Notes under the pieces: generated by a model | Database searches by the model: none | Told to the model about the DNA's origin: nothing | What the model saw: the letters and a program-made list of their open reading frames with translations, nothing else | Shown here: positions 1 to 8,031 of the stretch, in pieces | Numbering within the stretch: the stretch's first letter is position 1 | Layout of the letters: each line of letters starts with the position of its first letter | From: Endomicrobium sp. | GTDB taxonomy: Bacteria; Elusimicrobiota; Endomicrobiia; Endomicrobiales; Endomicrobiaceae | Assembly (NCBI GenBank): GCA_031262135.1 | Contig: JAISIG010000028.1 | Span: forward strand, 1 to 10,588 | DNA length: 10,588 bases | Direction of reading: 5' to 3' | Program-made: the position numbers and the translations under genes

Positions 1-10
1 AATATTTTAT

Positions 11-511
11 ATGAATAAAAAGATACTGTGTTCTAATAAAAAGATTTACTATGATTATGATATTATTTCAAGAATAGAAGTTGGAATTGTATTATTTGGA
101 TATGAAGTAAAAGCTATAAAACATAATAATGTAAGTTTGAATGGAAGTGTTGTATATATTGATAAGTATACTAAGGAAGCATTTATAGATAATATGTATA
201 TTGACTCTTATAAGTATAACACCAACAATATATTACAATATAACAATAAGAAAGACAATTGTAACAACAGAAGAATAAGAAAACTTTTAATACATAAGTT
301 TGAAATATATAAATTATTATCTCAAATAAAAGTCAAAGGCTTAACATTAGTTCCATTAGAAGTATATACTACATTTTGCAACAAAAAAATTAAATTACTT
401 ATATGTATTGCACGAGGCAAAAAATTATACAATAAAAAAGAGAAACTTAAAAAAAATGCTCAAATGAAAGATTTAAATAGAGAGTTTAAAGATTTCTCAA
501 GCCAAATATAA
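11..511 (+). CDS. smpB: SsrA (tmRNA)-binding protein SmpB
   Basis: SmpB binds the tRNA-like part of tmRNA and delivers it to ribosomes stalled on broken mRNAs, allowing trans-translation and tagging of the unfinished protein for degradation. The 166-residue product is near the usual length (about 150-160). Visible family blocks are the N-terminal NKKIYYDYDI (9-18), AGIVL/GTEVKS-like GIVLFGYEVKAI (25-36), RRIRKLLIHK (87-96), KGLTLVPLEVY (109-119) and ARGKKLYNKKE (134-144), which leads into the basic C-terminal tail. Several usually conserved positions differ: Thr of GTEVK is Tyr31, the NHDP-like segment before RxRKLL is replaced by an Asn/Lys-rich stretch (about 71-86), and the tail DKR reads NKK (141-143). 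The reading frame is open to the left edge, but Met at 11 puts the first family block where SmpB normally has it. addA starts 16 bases after the stop, so the two are probably co-transcribed. The tmRNA gene itself is not in this window. Confidence 0.95.
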   Translation: MNKKILCSNKKIYYDYDIISRIEVGIVLFGYEVKAIKHNNVSLNGSVVYIDKYTKEAFIDNMYIDSYKYNTNNILQYNNKKDNCNNRRIRKLLIHKFEIYKLLSQIKVKGLTLVPLEVYTTFCNKKIKLLICIARGKKLYNKKEKLKKNAQMKDLNREFKDFSSQI

Positions 512-527
512 TATAAAATAAATTATT

Positions 528-3500
528 ATGGAGGATTTTAATCAATCTAAAAAAATAATTTTTTTGCATGCTTCGGCAGGAGCTGGAAAAACATATAATC
601 TTGCTAAAAGATATATTAGTTTATTGTTATCTCATAATAATAGTATACATGTGAAAAATATCGTAGCTTTAACATTTACAAATAAAGCTGCTAAAGAAAT
701 GAGATGTAGAATAATTGAATATTTAAAACAAGCTGCTTTATCTATCAATAATAACATTTTCAATGAATTACAGTTACCACAAGAACACCTTAGTATAACA
801 AGTAAAAATTTATTAAAAGAAATTTTTACTTGTTACGATAATTTCAATATAAGTACTATAGATAGCTTTAAAAATCATATCTTAAAATCATGTGCTATCA
901 GTATAGGCTTATCCCCAAAATTTTTAATAGAACAGGATTATTCTAAGAATTTATTGAATGCGATAGATAAATTTTTAGAGAAAAATATTACATCTTGCTC
1001 CTCATCTAGCATTATAGAAAAGCAATATTTAACACAAAACCTACTAAGAAATGTGAATTGGATTCCAAGAAAACAAATTTATAATGAAATTGAGAAAGTT
1101 TTTAATAAAGTTAGCAACACAGGTAAGGATATTCTTTTCAACAAGAACTTTTTTTTCGCTAAACAACTTTGTAATAAATCTCTCAAAATACTTAATGAAG
1201 CAAATAAATTATCTAAACTTTTTTTAATGAATGATAATATTGATAATATTTATTCAAAAAGTATTAATGCAATACTTCAATATAAATCTAAGAATATTAT
1301 TATAGCTAATATACCTAAAATATTCGAATTGGGTTATAGAAATATTCTAATTTCAAAAAATAACACTCAAATTAATATTCAAATTAATAAATCTTGGATA
1401 AATGTAAATAAATATATAGAAGATTATTGTACATTTTATATGAAACATTATTACGATGTATATGCAAAAATATATTCAAATGTTATAAAAGAATTTGAGC
1501 AACAATCTAAATCAGATAATGTTATATTTTTAAGTGAAATCAATAAAAAAACAGTGGATTTTTTCCAAGAGCAAAATATGCAAATTCCTGAAATATATTA
1601 TAGATTATCAACACAATATAAACATTTTCTAATTGATGAATTTCAAGACACTAGTTATGTTCAATGGTTTGGAATTAAAAAACTCATAGAAGAATGTTTA
1701 TCTACACATGGAACATTATTCTATGTAGGAGATCCTAAGCAATCAATATATGCATTTAGAGGAGTTAATACTGATATATTTAGTATTGTCAAAGATTCTT
1801 TCAACAATGCTTCTATTAACACAAAATATTTAAATAGTAATTTTAGAAGTTCCAAAGCTATAGTAAATTTTAATAATCTAATTTTCTCAGCAAACAATAT
1901 CAAAAGATTTTTGTCTCAAGTTAACAACATAAATCAACAATCCAAGGAATATAAACAATTTATTTCTACTTATAAAATGTCTCAACAAAAGAATACACTT
2001 CAAAAACATTATGGATATATTAGTATGCAAATGATAGATAGTAATAGTAATGTAAAACATATTTTAGATTGTATTAAACAAAAATTTATTAATTATATAT
2101 TAGATATACTAAAACGCTTTAATGCATATGATATTGCTGTATTATGTAGGAAAAATGAAGAAATATCCCAAATCAGTTCTTGGCTGATAGAAAACAACTT
2201 TAATATTGAAACAAATCAATCATTAAATATTCAACATAATAATTATATTAAACAAATTATTTCACTACTTTCATTTATTAATACACCGTCAGATAAATTG
2301 TCATTTATTTCATTCTTACTTGGGGATATTTTTAGAAAACGAACTAATATGAAAATAGATGAAATAGAAAAATTTATTTTTCAATTAAATACATTAAAAG
2401 ATGGGACAGCAGCATATCATTTTTTTATACATCAATATACATTTTTATGGAAAAATTATTTTGAAGATTTATTTACTAAAAATACATATATGTCAGTTTA
2501 TTCTTTAACTATTTCTATTCTTGAGAAATTTAAGGTCATAGAAAATTTTCCATATTCAAAAGCATTTATAATGTGTTTTCTAGATCTAATAAATACCTTT
2601 GAACAAAACAATTTTGGACTTAAAAATTTTTTAGAGTTTTTTTATTGTTTAAATAAAAATGATAATTCATTATTTATTAAAGGAATATTTAGTAAAGGGA
2701 TAAAAATTATGACAGTGCATAAATCAAAAGGTTTACAATTCCCTGTAGTTATTCTTCCTTTTCTTAAGTTATTTATCCTAAGAGGATTTCAAAACCCATA
2801 TTTGCATTATGATAAAAATGGGATTAAACTTTTCTATATTAATAAACAGATTGCAAAATTTTCGTACTTAGCTAAAAAACTATATGCTGGAGAGAAACTT
2901 AAGCTATTAAAAACAGAACTAAATATACTTTATGTATCCATGACTAGGGCTAAATATGAATTATATGGAATAATCCCAAAATTAAGAAACAATTTAATTC
3001 CTGTATTGTTTCAATTTAATAACTATTTTTTTTATGGAAAAAAAGAACACTATGTTTATAATCCAGACATGCAACAACATGATATAGTAGTAGATAAAGT
3101 AAACTTGGGATATAAAACTATTAAATTAGGCTTTGATAAGGAGCACTCCACTTTAGTTAAAAATTCTTTACAACAATTAAATAAAATCGTTCTTTTAAAA
3201 GTCATATCAAATCTTATTACTATGGAATCAATACCTACAGAAACAGATATAGAAAACAGTATAAAAAAGTTTTCTACTGATTTTTCGTCTGGTAATATAA
3301 AATATATAAAAAGTAAATTAATAAGTATTTTTAGCTTAAAAGATATTTTTAAACTATTTAGATGTTCTAATAATAATATTATCTACAATAATAAGAATAT
3401 TGTAAATTCGTTTGGGAATATATTTACTGTAGATAAACTTGTAATATCAAGTAACAACTTAATAGCATTAACTTTAAAATTAATTTATTTTAAACATCAT

Positions 3501-3596
3501 ATTTTACAATCTTTATCTAAAATTTATTCAGATAAAAAAATATGTCTTTATTTTTTAGATGTTGAAAAAGTAAATTTATATAAAAAATGCCTATAG
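528..3596 (+). CDS. addA: AddA/RecB-type UvrD-family helicase with apparently degenerate nuclease domain
   Basis: A superfamily 1A helicase, likely the motor subunit of an AddAB/RecBCD-like enzyme that unwinds and resects broken DNA ends for RecA. All helicase motifs are visible in order: Walker A ASAGAGKT (15-22), motif Ia ALTFTNKAAKEM (47-58), ISTIDSF soon after residue 105, Walker B DEFQD (370-374), motif III GDPKQSIYAFRG (401-412), motif IV NFRSS (438-442), motif V MTVHKSKGLQFPVV (728-741) and motif VI LYVSMTRAK (801-809). At 1022 residues it is roughly the length of Bacteroidota AddA proteins. The C-terminal region (about 870-1022) still resembles the RecB-like nuclease fold in layout (VDKLVI at 968-973), but the expected catalytic residues look substituted: His by Lys878, Glu by Asn955 and the DYK Asp by Thr982; Asp969 and Lys984 remain. 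That reading is a by-eye alignment. The start at 528 leaves 14 residues before Walker A, as usual. The gene overlaps the next by 10 bases, which suggests coupled translation of two partners. Confidence 0.93.
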   Translation: MEDFNQSKKIIFLHASAGAGKTYNLAKRYISLLLSHNNSIHVKNIVALTFTNKAAKEMRCRIIEYLKQAALSINNNIFNELQLPQEHLSITSKNLLKEIFTCYDNFNISTIDSFKNHILKSCAISIGLSPKFLIEQDYSKNLLNAIDKFLEKNITSCSSSSIIEKQYLTQNLLRNVNWIPRKQIYNEIEKVFNKVSNTGKDILFNKNFFFAKQLCNKSLKILNEANKLSKLFLMNDNIDNIYSKSINAILQYKSKNIIIANIPKIFELGYRNILISKNNTQINIQINKSWINVNKYIEDYCTFYMKHYYDVYAKIYSNVIKEFEQQSKSDNVIFLSEINKKTVDFFQEQNMQIPEIYYRLSTQYKHFLIDEFQDTSYVQWFGIKKLIEECLSTHGTLFYVGDPKQSIYAFRGVNTDIFSIVKDSFNNASINTKYLNSNFRSSKAIVNFNNLIFSANNIKRFLSQVNNINQQSKEYKQFISTYKMSQQKNTLQKHYGYISMQMIDSNSNVKHILDCIKQKFINYILDILKRFNAYDIAVLCRKNEEISQISSWLIENNFNIETNQSLNIQHNNYIKQIISLLSFINTPSDKLSFISFLLGDIFRKRTNMKIDEIEKFIFQLNTLKDGTAAYHFFIHQYTFLWKNYFEDLFTKNTYMSVYSLTISILEKFKVIENFPYSKAFIMCFLDLINTFEQNNFGLKNFLEFFYCLNKNDNSLFIKGIFSKGIKIMTVHKSKGLQFPVVILPFLKLFILRGFQNPYLHYDKNGIKLFYINKQIAKFSYLAKKLYAGEKLKLLKTELNILYVSMTRAKYELYGIIPKLRNNLIPVLFQFNNYFFYGKKEHYVYNPDMQQHDIVVDKVNLGYKTIKLGFDKEHSTLVKNSLQQLNKIVLLKVISNLITMESIPTETDIENSIKKFSTDFSSGNIKYIKSKLISIFSLKDIFKLFRCSNNNIIYNNKNIVNSFGNIFTVDKLVISSNNLIALTLKLIYFKHHILQSLSKIYSDKKICLYFLDVEKVNLYKKCL

Positions 3597-6433
3597 ACAT
3601 TATTAATGTAGATATTCAAAAAAATATTCTCGTTTCAATTACAGAGCATATTAAAACTCCATATGAAAAAACTGCTATCATTAGTGGTGGAAAACGACCA
3701 TTTTTATTTATAAATAAACTTTTAGCAAAAAAAAACCAAAAAGCATTTCATCCTCCTACGTTTTTTACTAATGAGAGTTTTGTTAGATATTCTGTTTATA
3801 ATGAAACTCATGCTAAATTTATTTCTGACTTTGAAGGTATATTAATATTATTAAAAATACTACAAAACAATGAATTTAACATATTAAATTTTAATACTTC
3901 TTTCTTAACAACAATAGATTGGATTCATGAAATTTTATTATTTATTGAACAATTAGATTTTGAAAATATTGGGAATTCTAGATTAAAATTCTTAGAAGCT
4001 AATGCTGCTATAGGATATGATATACCAAAGAATATTAATCATATATTAGAAAATATCTTATATGTTAGACAAAAGTTTCATAAAGCTTTAAATGATGAAT
4101 TAAAATTGACAATGGGATATGCTTTTCTTAAAGGAGCGACTGAAATACAATTTAATTCTATCGTTAGTAAGATTGATGAATTAATTTTGTTATCACCCTT
4201 TTATCTTTACAAAACTGAAATTGCTATATATAGACAAATATCATCTAAAATACAATTAACTATATTTGTTCATGGTGATCCAAACCAATATAATGTCTTA
4301 AAGGAATTATATACTTCATTTGGTCAAAAATTACCACATCAAAAAAATACTAGATGCGAGAATGATGATCAATCTAAATTTCATATTTATGCAGCTACAG
4401 ATAACCAAAGTCAAAGTGCTTTAATAAAAAATATTATTAATAAATATTCTATGAAGGAGTTAGATAGCACCACTGTTGTAATTTTAGACAATGCAATTAC
4501 TCAATGTGTAGTATCTGAAATATTAACTGTAACAAATAGGTATAATTTAACTACAGGATATCCTATTGAACAAACTTCTCTATTTTTAATTATTAACTTA
4601 ATTATAGAAGCACAATTAACAAGACAAAATAAATATTATTATTCACAAGCCATTATTGACATTCTTAATAACCAAATAATGCGAAATATCAAATTTAAAT
4701 CCATTTTAGATAATATACAAATATCTGAAATAATTGCATATTGTACTGAAAAATTTTTAACTTCAAATTCAAACAATTTATTATATTTTAAAAAATATAT
4801 TTTACTAAAAGACATTGTTATGAATCCAAAATTAATTAATGTAATTTATAATAGAATTATTACAAATAATAATACATTAACTATAAAAATAAAAGATATT
4901 TTAAATATAATGAAAAAAATATTTAAGATTTTTTTTGATGCATGGGAATCGATTGATAATTTTAATACATTAACTGACTTATTATTGCAATTCTTTAGAA
5001 CTATATATCCTTTAATTAATTTTCAAAACTTTTCATTGGAATTTGCAGCAAGTAAAGCATTATATGCAATAGCTAAAGAATTGCAAAATATTAATTTTTT
5101 AAAGAGACAGTTTACTAACAAAGAAATTTTAACAATATTTAAAGCATTTTTAAAAGGAATAAAGATATCCCTGCCAGGTTCTCCATTAAAAGGAATACAA
5201 ATTTTAGGTTTATTAGAAACAAGAAATCTTATATTTGATAATGTGTTTGTTATTGGCATGAATGATTCAGCATTACCATACATGAAAAAAGATTATCCAT
5301 TAATTCCCATAGAAATTATGAACTCTTTAGGATTAAAACGAATTGAACAACAAAAAGAAATTCAAAAATATCATTTTAAAAGACTTCTTAAAAACTCTAA
5401 AAATATATATTTAATTTATCAAGACAATGAAGTACATAGTAGAAGTAGATTTATTGAGTCAATAATATGGGAGCAACAACAAAAGGACAAAAATCTTCAT
5501 AGTACGTATGTAAAAAAATTTATTTTATCTAAAGAATTTTTATCAAGATGTCAACAAAAACGCAAATATCTTAAAACCAAAACTATTTTACATTACCTAA
5601 AAAATATGACATATACGTTTTCTAAGCTTAATGTATATTTACAATGTAGATTAAAGTTTTATTTTATGTATGTTTTATTACTTGAAAAAAAGGTCAATTT
5701 TCATAATGAAGTGACATTAACTGATATTGGAAATTTTATACATAATTTTTTAAACAAAACCTTTCATCAAGGTTTGACAAAAAAAGATATAGTAAAGCAA
5801 CAATTTAGAAAAAAATTTTTTCAAACATTAGATATTGATTTTAATAATTGTGATTATTTACAATTTAGATCTGATGCATTACTTATAAAGAAACTTATTT
5901 ATTCCAAAATGGAACACTTTTTGCATTATGATACTAACCGTTTATACAACCTAATATATGCTTCCGAACAATCATATCAAACAAAAATTTCAACCGTTAC
6001 TGGGGCTACATATAACTTTAAATGTAAAATAGATAGAATAGATCAAATAGATCAAACAAATTATATAATCCTAGATTACAAAACAGGTTTAACAGATAAT
6101 AGTATAATTAAGACAAAACATTTAAAAAATCTTGATAATAAATTTATTAATCTATATAATATTAAAAGTTTGAGGAATTCTTTGCAACTACCTGTGTATA
6201 GATATATATTTGAGACAAGTACAGGATTGCCTGTGTTACATTGCGGGATATATAATATTAAGCAAACTAATATATGTTTTCTTCCAAAAGGAGAAGATAT
6301 ATATATTAAATGTGTAGATATAATTAAATTTTTATTAGATGAAATTAATAATACGGAATATTTTGAATTTGACAACCAAGATTTTTCTAATATCGATTGT
6401 GACAAATGTGAATTTTTTTATATATGCAGATAG
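3587..6433 (+). CDS. addB: AddB-like subunit: inactivated helicase fold with intact PD-(D/E)XK nuclease and Fe-S cysteines
   Basis: Probable partner of the preceding helicase in an AddAB-type end-resection enzyme. The 948-residue protein has the AddB layout. An N-terminal helicase-like region starts with IISGGKRPFLF (32-42), where a Walker A would be expected but GKT is absent. A UvrD-like motif reading QILGLLETRNLIFDNVFVIG ends near 562, followed by MNDSALP. The C-terminal nuclease has KIDRID (814-819), LDYKTG (829-834) and QLPVY (867-871), which are the Asp, Asp-x-Lys and Q-x3-Y signatures of RecB/Cas4-family nucleases. Four cysteines, Cys687 (YLQCRLKF) and Cys938, Cys941, Cys947 (C-x2-C-x5-C at the extreme C-terminus), match the AddB iron-sulfur staple around the nuclease. 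By analogy with AddAB this site would cut the 5'-ended strand. Translation starts inside the 3' end of addA. The N-terminal two thirds is poorly conserved and was assigned mainly from context. Cas4 was considered, but the length and neighbour argue against it. Confidence 0.87.
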   Translation: MPIDIINVDIQKNILVSITEHIKTPYEKTAIISGGKRPFLFINKLLAKKNQKAFHPPTFFTNESFVRYSVYNETHAKFISDFEGILILLKILQNNEFNILNFNTSFLTTIDWIHEILLFIEQLDFENIGNSRLKFLEANAAIGYDIPKNINHILENILYVRQKFHKALNDELKLTMGYAFLKGATEIQFNSIVSKIDELILLSPFYLYKTEIAIYRQISSKIQLTIFVHGDPNQYNVLKELYTSFGQKLPHQKNTRCENDDQSKFHIYAATDNQSQSALIKNIINKYSMKELDSTTVVILDNAITQCVVSEILTVTNRYNLTTGYPIEQTSLFLIINLIIEAQLTRQNKYYYSQAIIDILNNQIMRNIKFKSILDNIQISEIIAYCTEKFLTSNSNNLLYFKKYILLKDIVMNPKLINVIYNRIITNNNTLTIKIKDILNIMKKIFKIFFDAWESIDNFNTLTDLLLQFFRTIYPLINFQNFSLEFAASKALYAIAKELQNINFLKRQFTNKEILTIFKAFLKGIKISLPGSPLKGIQILGLLETRNLIFDNVFVIGMNDSALPYMKKDYPLIPIEIMNSLGLKRIEQQKEIQKYHFKRLLKNSKNIYLIYQDNEVHSRSRFIESIIWEQQQKDKNLHSTYVKKFILSKEFLSRCQQKRKYLKTKTILHYLKNMTYTFSKLNVYLQCRLKFYFMYVLLLEKKVNFHNEVTLTDIGNFIHNFLNKTFHQGLTKKDIVKQQFRKKFFQTLDIDFNNCDYLQFRSDALLIKKLIYSKMEHFLHYDTNRLYNLIYASEQSYQTKISTVTGATYNFKCKIDRIDQIDQTNYIILDYKTGLTDNSIIKTKHLKNLDNKFINLYNIKSLRNSLQLPVYRYIFETSTGLPVLHCGIYNIKQTNICFLPKGEDIYIKCVDIIKFLLDEINNTEYFEFDNQDFSNIDCDKCEFFYICR

Positions 6434-6443
6434 TTTTTAATAT

Positions 6444-6989
6444 ATGAAAAGACTACAATTAAAGAACAAACATTTATATAAATATTTATTATATATAATA
6501 TTTTTTTTTCAAATATTATTATATAACATGTGTATGTGCTCATCAGCAACAATAGTTAGAAAAGTATTATTTACAATATCTAAAAATCAAAACAAGAACA
6601 TTGTAGTTTATGATATAAAGCTAAATGAAAAAGGAGAAATAATTAATAACAATCCAATAGAAGTTTATTGGCTAATATATACAAATAAAAAGTATATTAA
6701 AACAAGCATTAATAAGCTTGAAGAAAAAGCTTATGGATTTAAACTTACCAATAAAGATAATCAGTTAGTTTTGACTTTAATAGCACAACCAAAACGTAAA
6801 ATTTATATTAAAAATACTCCGCATGGGCCTAAAGCAGTTACTTATATAAATAACAAGCAAGCGTTTTTATCAAATGTTTATGTATGTACTAACTTAAAAA
6901 ATATAGTATTTCCAAAAGTAATATATTATACTTTAACTGGAACTGACATTTTAAATGGAGTGCAACTTTTAGAAAAAGTGTTTATATAA
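6444..6989 (+). CDS. exported DUF4833-like protein of unknown function
   Basis: An 181-residue protein with an N-terminal signal sequence: a basic start (KR..K..K), a hydrophobic core at about 13-27 and a likely signal peptidase I site after CSSA (32-35). The lipobox fit at Cys30/Cys32 is poor. The mature part looks like DUF4833, a family mostly seen in Bacteroidota. The resemblance rests on VLFTISKNQNKNIVVYDI (41-58), then PIEVYWLIY (71-79), the AYGF block (96-99) and the closing TLTGTDILNGVQLLEKV (163-179). It would act in the periplasm or outside the inner membrane. No catalytic motif is recognisable and the family function is not known to me. It starts 10 bases after addB, so it probably shares the transcript, but nothing links it functionally to DNA repair. 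A run of nine T at 6501-6509 lies in the signal-peptide codons. The DUF4833 assignment is from memory of the family pattern. Confidence 0.72.
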   Translation: MKRLQLKNKHLYKYLLYIIFFFQILLYNMCMCSSATIVRKVLFTISKNQNKNIVVYDIKLNEKGEIINNNPIEVYWLIYTNKKYIKTSINKLEEKAYGFKLTNKDNQLVLTLIAQPKRKIYIKNTPHGPKAVTYINNKQAFLSNVYVCTNLKNIVFPKVIYYTLTGTDILNGVQLLEKVFI

Positions 6990-7002
6990 TAAATAAACTT
7001 AT

Positions 7003-7031
7003 TTGTTATCTAAATATGTATTTTATATAAT
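7003..7031 (+). promoter_or_regulatory. possible sigma-70-like promoter in front of accA
   Basis: TTGTTA (7003-7008) and a perfect TATAAT (7026-7031) are separated by exactly 17 bases in the largest intergenic gap of the plus-strand block (6990-7042). Transcription would start around 7038, giving a leader of only about five bases before the accA ATG at 7043. In DNA this AT-rich, TATAAT occurs often by chance, and Bacteroidota housekeeping promoters usually follow a different consensus (TTG and TAnnTTTG), so this is only suggestive. Confidence 0.3.
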
Positions 7032-7042
7032 GAAGTTATTAT

Positions 7043-8029
7043 ATGAATATATTTTTTGATTTTGAAGAACCAATCATTGAGATTAATAAGAGAATCTCAG
7101 AATTACAAAAATCATCTCTTACATGTAAAGTTGACTTTTCTAAGCAAATCATTGGACTTGAAAAAACTAGAAATGACTTGCAACATAAAATTTATAAATC
7201 TTTAACTCCATGGCAACGTGTACAAATAGCTAGACATTGTAATAGACCACATTTCTTAGATTATATTAGATTGATGTTTAAGGATTTTATAGAGCTACAT
7301 GGTGATAGAGATTTCGATGATGATCAAGCAATAGTATGTGGAATAGCACATTTAGATGTTAGTTATGTTGTTGTAATAGGACACCAAAAGGGAATGAATC
7401 TTGAAGATAATTTACGTAGACATTTTGGAATGGCTCATCCAGAAGGATATAAAAAGGCATTGAGAGTAATGAAATTTGCCGAAAAATTTAATAAACCAAT
7501 AATAACTTTTATAGATACCCCTGGAGCTTATGCTGGCATAACTGCTGAAATGAGGGGACAAGCCAGAGCTATTGCAAACAATCTATTAATGATGTCCTCC
7601 ATTAAAGTACCAATTATAAGTATTGTTATTGGAGAAGGGGGATCAGGCGGGGCTTTAGGTATTAGCATATCTAATAGAATTTTATGCTTGGAGAACGCTT
7701 ATTATTCTGTTATCTCTCCAGAAGGATGTGCAGCAATTCTATTTAAAGATAGTTCAAGAGCTCCTGAAGCAGCAATAGCTATGAAAATAACTGCTAAGGA
7801 TTTATTTGATTTACATGTTGTAGATGAGATTATTAAGGAACCCTTAGGTGGAGCTCATTATGATCCACTTAAAACAGCTAATAATATCAAACTTATACTT
7901 AATAAACATCTACAATACTATAAATCTAAAAGTATTCAAGAAATTTTGGATGACCGATATAATAAATTTAGAAAATTTGGAATTTATAGTACAATAGAAA
8001 CTGATAAATTAAAACAAGGAGGAAGCTAG
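7043..8029 (+). CDS. accA: acetyl-CoA carboxylase carboxyltransferase subunit alpha
   Basis: AccA pairs with AccD to form the carboxyltransferase that moves the carboxyl group from biotin on AccB to acetyl-CoA, giving malonyl-CoA, the first committed step of fatty acid synthesis in the cytoplasm. The 328-residue length fits (E. coli 319). The N-terminal helical segment (about 8-55) is followed by the crotonase-like carboxyltransferase domain with [10 protein letters not shown] (85-94), GHQKG (113-117), [12 protein letters not shown] (130-141), [11 protein letters not shown] (157-167), [11 protein letters not shown] (197-207), [15 protein letters not shown] (222-236) and EPLGGAH (266-272). Small departures are TPGAYAG for the common TPGAYPG and AEMRGQ for AEERGQ; neither suggests loss of function. 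The last codons carry the ribosome binding site of the aldolase gene that begins two bases after the stop, so the two genes are very likely translated from one mRNA. accB, accC and accD are not in the window. Confidence 0.97.
   Translation: MNIFFDFEEPIIEINKRISELQKSSLTCKVDFSKQIIGLEKTRNDLQHKIYKSLTPWQRVQIARHCNRPHFLDYIRLMFKDFIELHGDRDFDDDQAIVCGIAHLDVSYVVVIGHQKGMNLEDNLRRHFGMAHPEGYKKALRVMKFAEKFNKPIITFIDTPGAYAGITAEMRGQARAIANNLLMMSSIKVPIISIVIGEGGSGGALGISISNRILCLENAYYSVISPEGCAAILFKDSSRAPEAAIAMKITAKDLFDLHVVDEIIKEPLGGAHYDPLKTANNIKLILNKHLQYYKSKSIQEILDDRYNKFRKFGIYSTIETDKLKQGGS
8016..8023 (+). promoter_or_regulatory. strong Shine-Dalgarno for the aldolase gene, inside the accA 3' end
   Basis: The bases aaggagga contain a full AGGAGG core (8017-8022), nine bases before the ATG at 8032. 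They encode the Gln-Gly-Gly near the accA C-terminus. None of the other gene starts in the window has a comparable site, so this fixes the aldolase start and suggests high translation. Confidence 0.8.
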
Positions 8030-8031
8030 AA

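Noticed and set aside
530..534. GGAGG next to the addA start, as a ribosome binding site
   Set aside because: It overlaps and follows the ATG (codes for Glu-Asp) and there is no suitable in-frame start downstream before Walker A.
1721..1903. 60-codon open frame on the minus strand inside addA
   Set aside because: It lies opposite helicase motifs III-IV and has no family resemblance; a shadow of the real gene.
5023..5283. 86-codon open frame on the minus strand inside addB
   Set aside because: Opposite the conserved LLETR/GMNDSALP coding region, with no recognisable domain.
6076..6405. 109-codon hydrophobic open frame on the minus strand inside addB
   Set aside because: Its hydrophobicity comes from the reverse complement of Lys/Asn codons opposite the nuclease domain; no independent support.
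5606..6433. Cas4-like nuclease with four cysteines, hinting at CRISPR or a new defence system
   Set aside because: It is the C-terminal domain of a 948-residue protein coupled to a RecB/AddA helicase, which is the AddB arrangement; no repeats, spacers or cas genes are present.
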